From NCBI GenBank assembly GCA_039029135.1, contig JBCCGT010000011.1, forward strand, positions 104,994 to 168,993: a DNA stretch of 64,000 nt, given 5' to 3'. The translations under genes were made by a program, and so were the position numbers. The notes beneath the pieces were generated by a model, which made no database searches, was not told where the DNA came from, and worked only from the letters and a program-made list of their open reading frames with translations. Origin of the DNA: JALZVT01 sp039029135. Lineage in GTDB: Bacteria > Pseudomonadota > Gammaproteobacteria > Pseudomonadales > Azotimanducaceae. Of the stretch, positions 63,032 to 64,000 are shown one piece after another (position 1 is the stretch's first letter; each line of letters begins with the position of its first letter).

Positions 63032-64000
63032 TCACGCCGCCCGCCCGGATCTCGGTATTGGCTGGCCGAGGTACCCGAGCGCGTCCTCGAGCACCGTCAT
63101 GCCGGCGTCGGGCCGATTCGCGTACTCGCTGAGGTGGCGGCGAAACGCGCGGGCGCCCGGCAGTCCCCGGGCGATGCCGTGCAGGTGCCGGGTCAGCGCG
63201 TGCAGGCGCTCGCCGCCGGCAAGCTGCTCGCGGACGTAGTCGAGATAGGGCGGCAGTGGCGCGAGCGGGCCGTCGGGCAGCGGCGTGTGCCGCCAGGCCG
63301 CTTCGAGTTCCGCCAACAGCCAGGGATTTTGGTAGGCGGCACGGCCGATCATCACACCGTCGCAGCCCGTCTCGCGCAGACGTGACCTAGCAACTGCCAC
63401 CGAGTCGATGCCGCCGTTGGCGTGCAGGGTTAGCGTCGGATAGCGCGCACGCAGACGCTGCAAACGGTCGTACTGCAGCGGTGGCACCTGGCGGTTCTGG
63501 GCCGGCGACAGGCCACGCAGAATGGCGATGCGGGCGTGCAGGTAAAACTCGGACACGCCGGCTGCGGCTACACGGTCGATAAATTGTATGACGAAGTCAT
63601 CGGTATCGTCTCCGTCCAGGCCCAGGCGACACTTCACCGATACGGGCAGGCCGGCGCCGCGCGCGGCCTCGGCACAGGCGGCGACCGTGGCGGGCTCGCG
63701 CATCAAGCAGGCGCCGATACGGGCGTGCTGGACGCGATCCGAGGGGCAGCCGACGTTGATGTTCAGGCGCGCGAAGCCGGCGGCAGCGACCCGCTCCGCG
63801 GCGCGGGCGTAGCCCTCGGGGTCGCAGCCACCCAGCTGCACGGTCACCGGGCCGCTGTCTGGATGACAGCGCAGGAGTGCGTCTGCGTCACCGTAAGCGA
63901 GCGCGTCCGTCGTGACCATCTCGGTGAACAGCTCGGCCTTGGCCGCATAACAACGATGCAGGCGTCGGCAGTGGCGATCGGTCCAGGCCATCATCGGGGC
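63032..64000 (-). CDS. dusA: tRNA-dihydrouridine synthase A, N-terminus cut by window edge
   Basis: The frame runs off the right edge; 322 codons are visible. DusA reduces uridines 20/20a in tRNA using FMN and NADPH. The visible start APMMAWTDRHCRRLHR matches the FMN-binding opening, where most relatives have Asp in place of Ala (APMMDWTD). VTVQLGGCDPEGYARAAE, the catalytic Cys in NINVGCPSDRVQ, and GLSPAQNRQVPPLQY are present. The ~10 missing N-terminal residues should be just outside the window. Upstream of the terB-like gene. Confidence 0.94.
   Translation of the reverse strand, partial: APMMAWTDRHCRRLHRCYAAKAELFTEMVTTDALAYGDADALLRCHPDSGPVTVQLGGCDPEGYARAAERVAAAGFARLNINVGCPSDRVQHARIGACLMREPATVAACAEAARGAGLPVSVKCRLGLDGDDTDDFVIQFIDRVAAAGVSEFYLHARIAILRGLSPAQNRQVPPLQYDRLQRLRARYPTLTLHANGGIDSVAVARSRLRETGCDGVMIGRAAYQNPWLLAELEAAWRHTPLPDGPLAPLPPYLDYVREQLAGGERLHALTRHLHGIARGLPGARAFRRHLSEYANRPDAGMTVLEDALGYLGQPIPRSGRAA

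Overview
The window is 64 kb of high-GC DNA from a gammaproteobacterium. The long-form QueF, the PspF/PspA/PspB/PspC set, the 110-nt SRP RNA, the dnaX-ybaB-recR-rnd-ycgL order, HrpA and MlaA all fit that class. I see no rRNA, CRISPR array, prophage or intact insertion sequence. Most of the window reads as chromosomal backbone with several accessory patches.

Layout. 1-4.3 kb: a kinase-like phosphotransferase cut by the left edge, an FAD monooxygenase, and a divergent Baeyer-Villiger-type monooxygenase. 4.5-11.5 kb: three exported proteins (subtilase, repeat/propeller-like protein, type-B carboxylesterase); the first two share a homologous cysteine-containing C-terminal module. 11.5-21.1 kb: LarC, a Tat-type aldo/keto reductase, VanZ-LamG protein, oligopeptidase A, an MFS permease, glutathione-dependent formaldehyde dehydrogenase and a PDZ protein. 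21.1-25.2 kb: AMIN/LysM amidase, a cluster of GTGTGTCC repeats with a LexA-type box, an animal-type haem peroxidase and tRNA-Gly(GCC).

25.3-37.1 kb is the most unusual part: six minus-strand genes reading GAF-HlyD, PqqD-like/M50/HlyD, a SecA paralogue lacking the C-terminal third, a periplasmic adaptor, a very acidic cadherin-like protein without a signal peptide, and a GGDEF-GGDEF-EAL protein. No ABC exporter or TolC is present. I infer a SecA-motor-associated export or surface-display system that is poorly described. A divergent promoter with a perfect CRP-type site lies upstream, before a lipoprotein M13 peptidase.

37.3-43.5 kb: M13 peptidase, an MFS gene with no canonical start codon, ferredoxin, a 61-aa small protein, QueF, a hexapeptide acyltransferase, tRNA-Ser(GGA) and the SRP RNA. 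43.6-47.2 kb: the phage-shock locus, with a sigma-54 promoter and a likely IHF site. 47.3-55 kb: glycerophosphodiesterase, dnaX, ybaB, recR, rnd, ycgL, a small membrane protein and a MoxR/VWA pair. 55-58.9 kb: hrpA.

59.2-61.5 kb is an HvfABC-type RiPP locus: a precursor with eleven EGKCG motifs, a DUF692 (MNIO) oxidase and a DUF2063 partner. It is probably a copper-binding modified peptide. The window ends with MlaA (without the lipid-anchor cysteine), a TerB-like protein and DusA, which is cut by the right edge.
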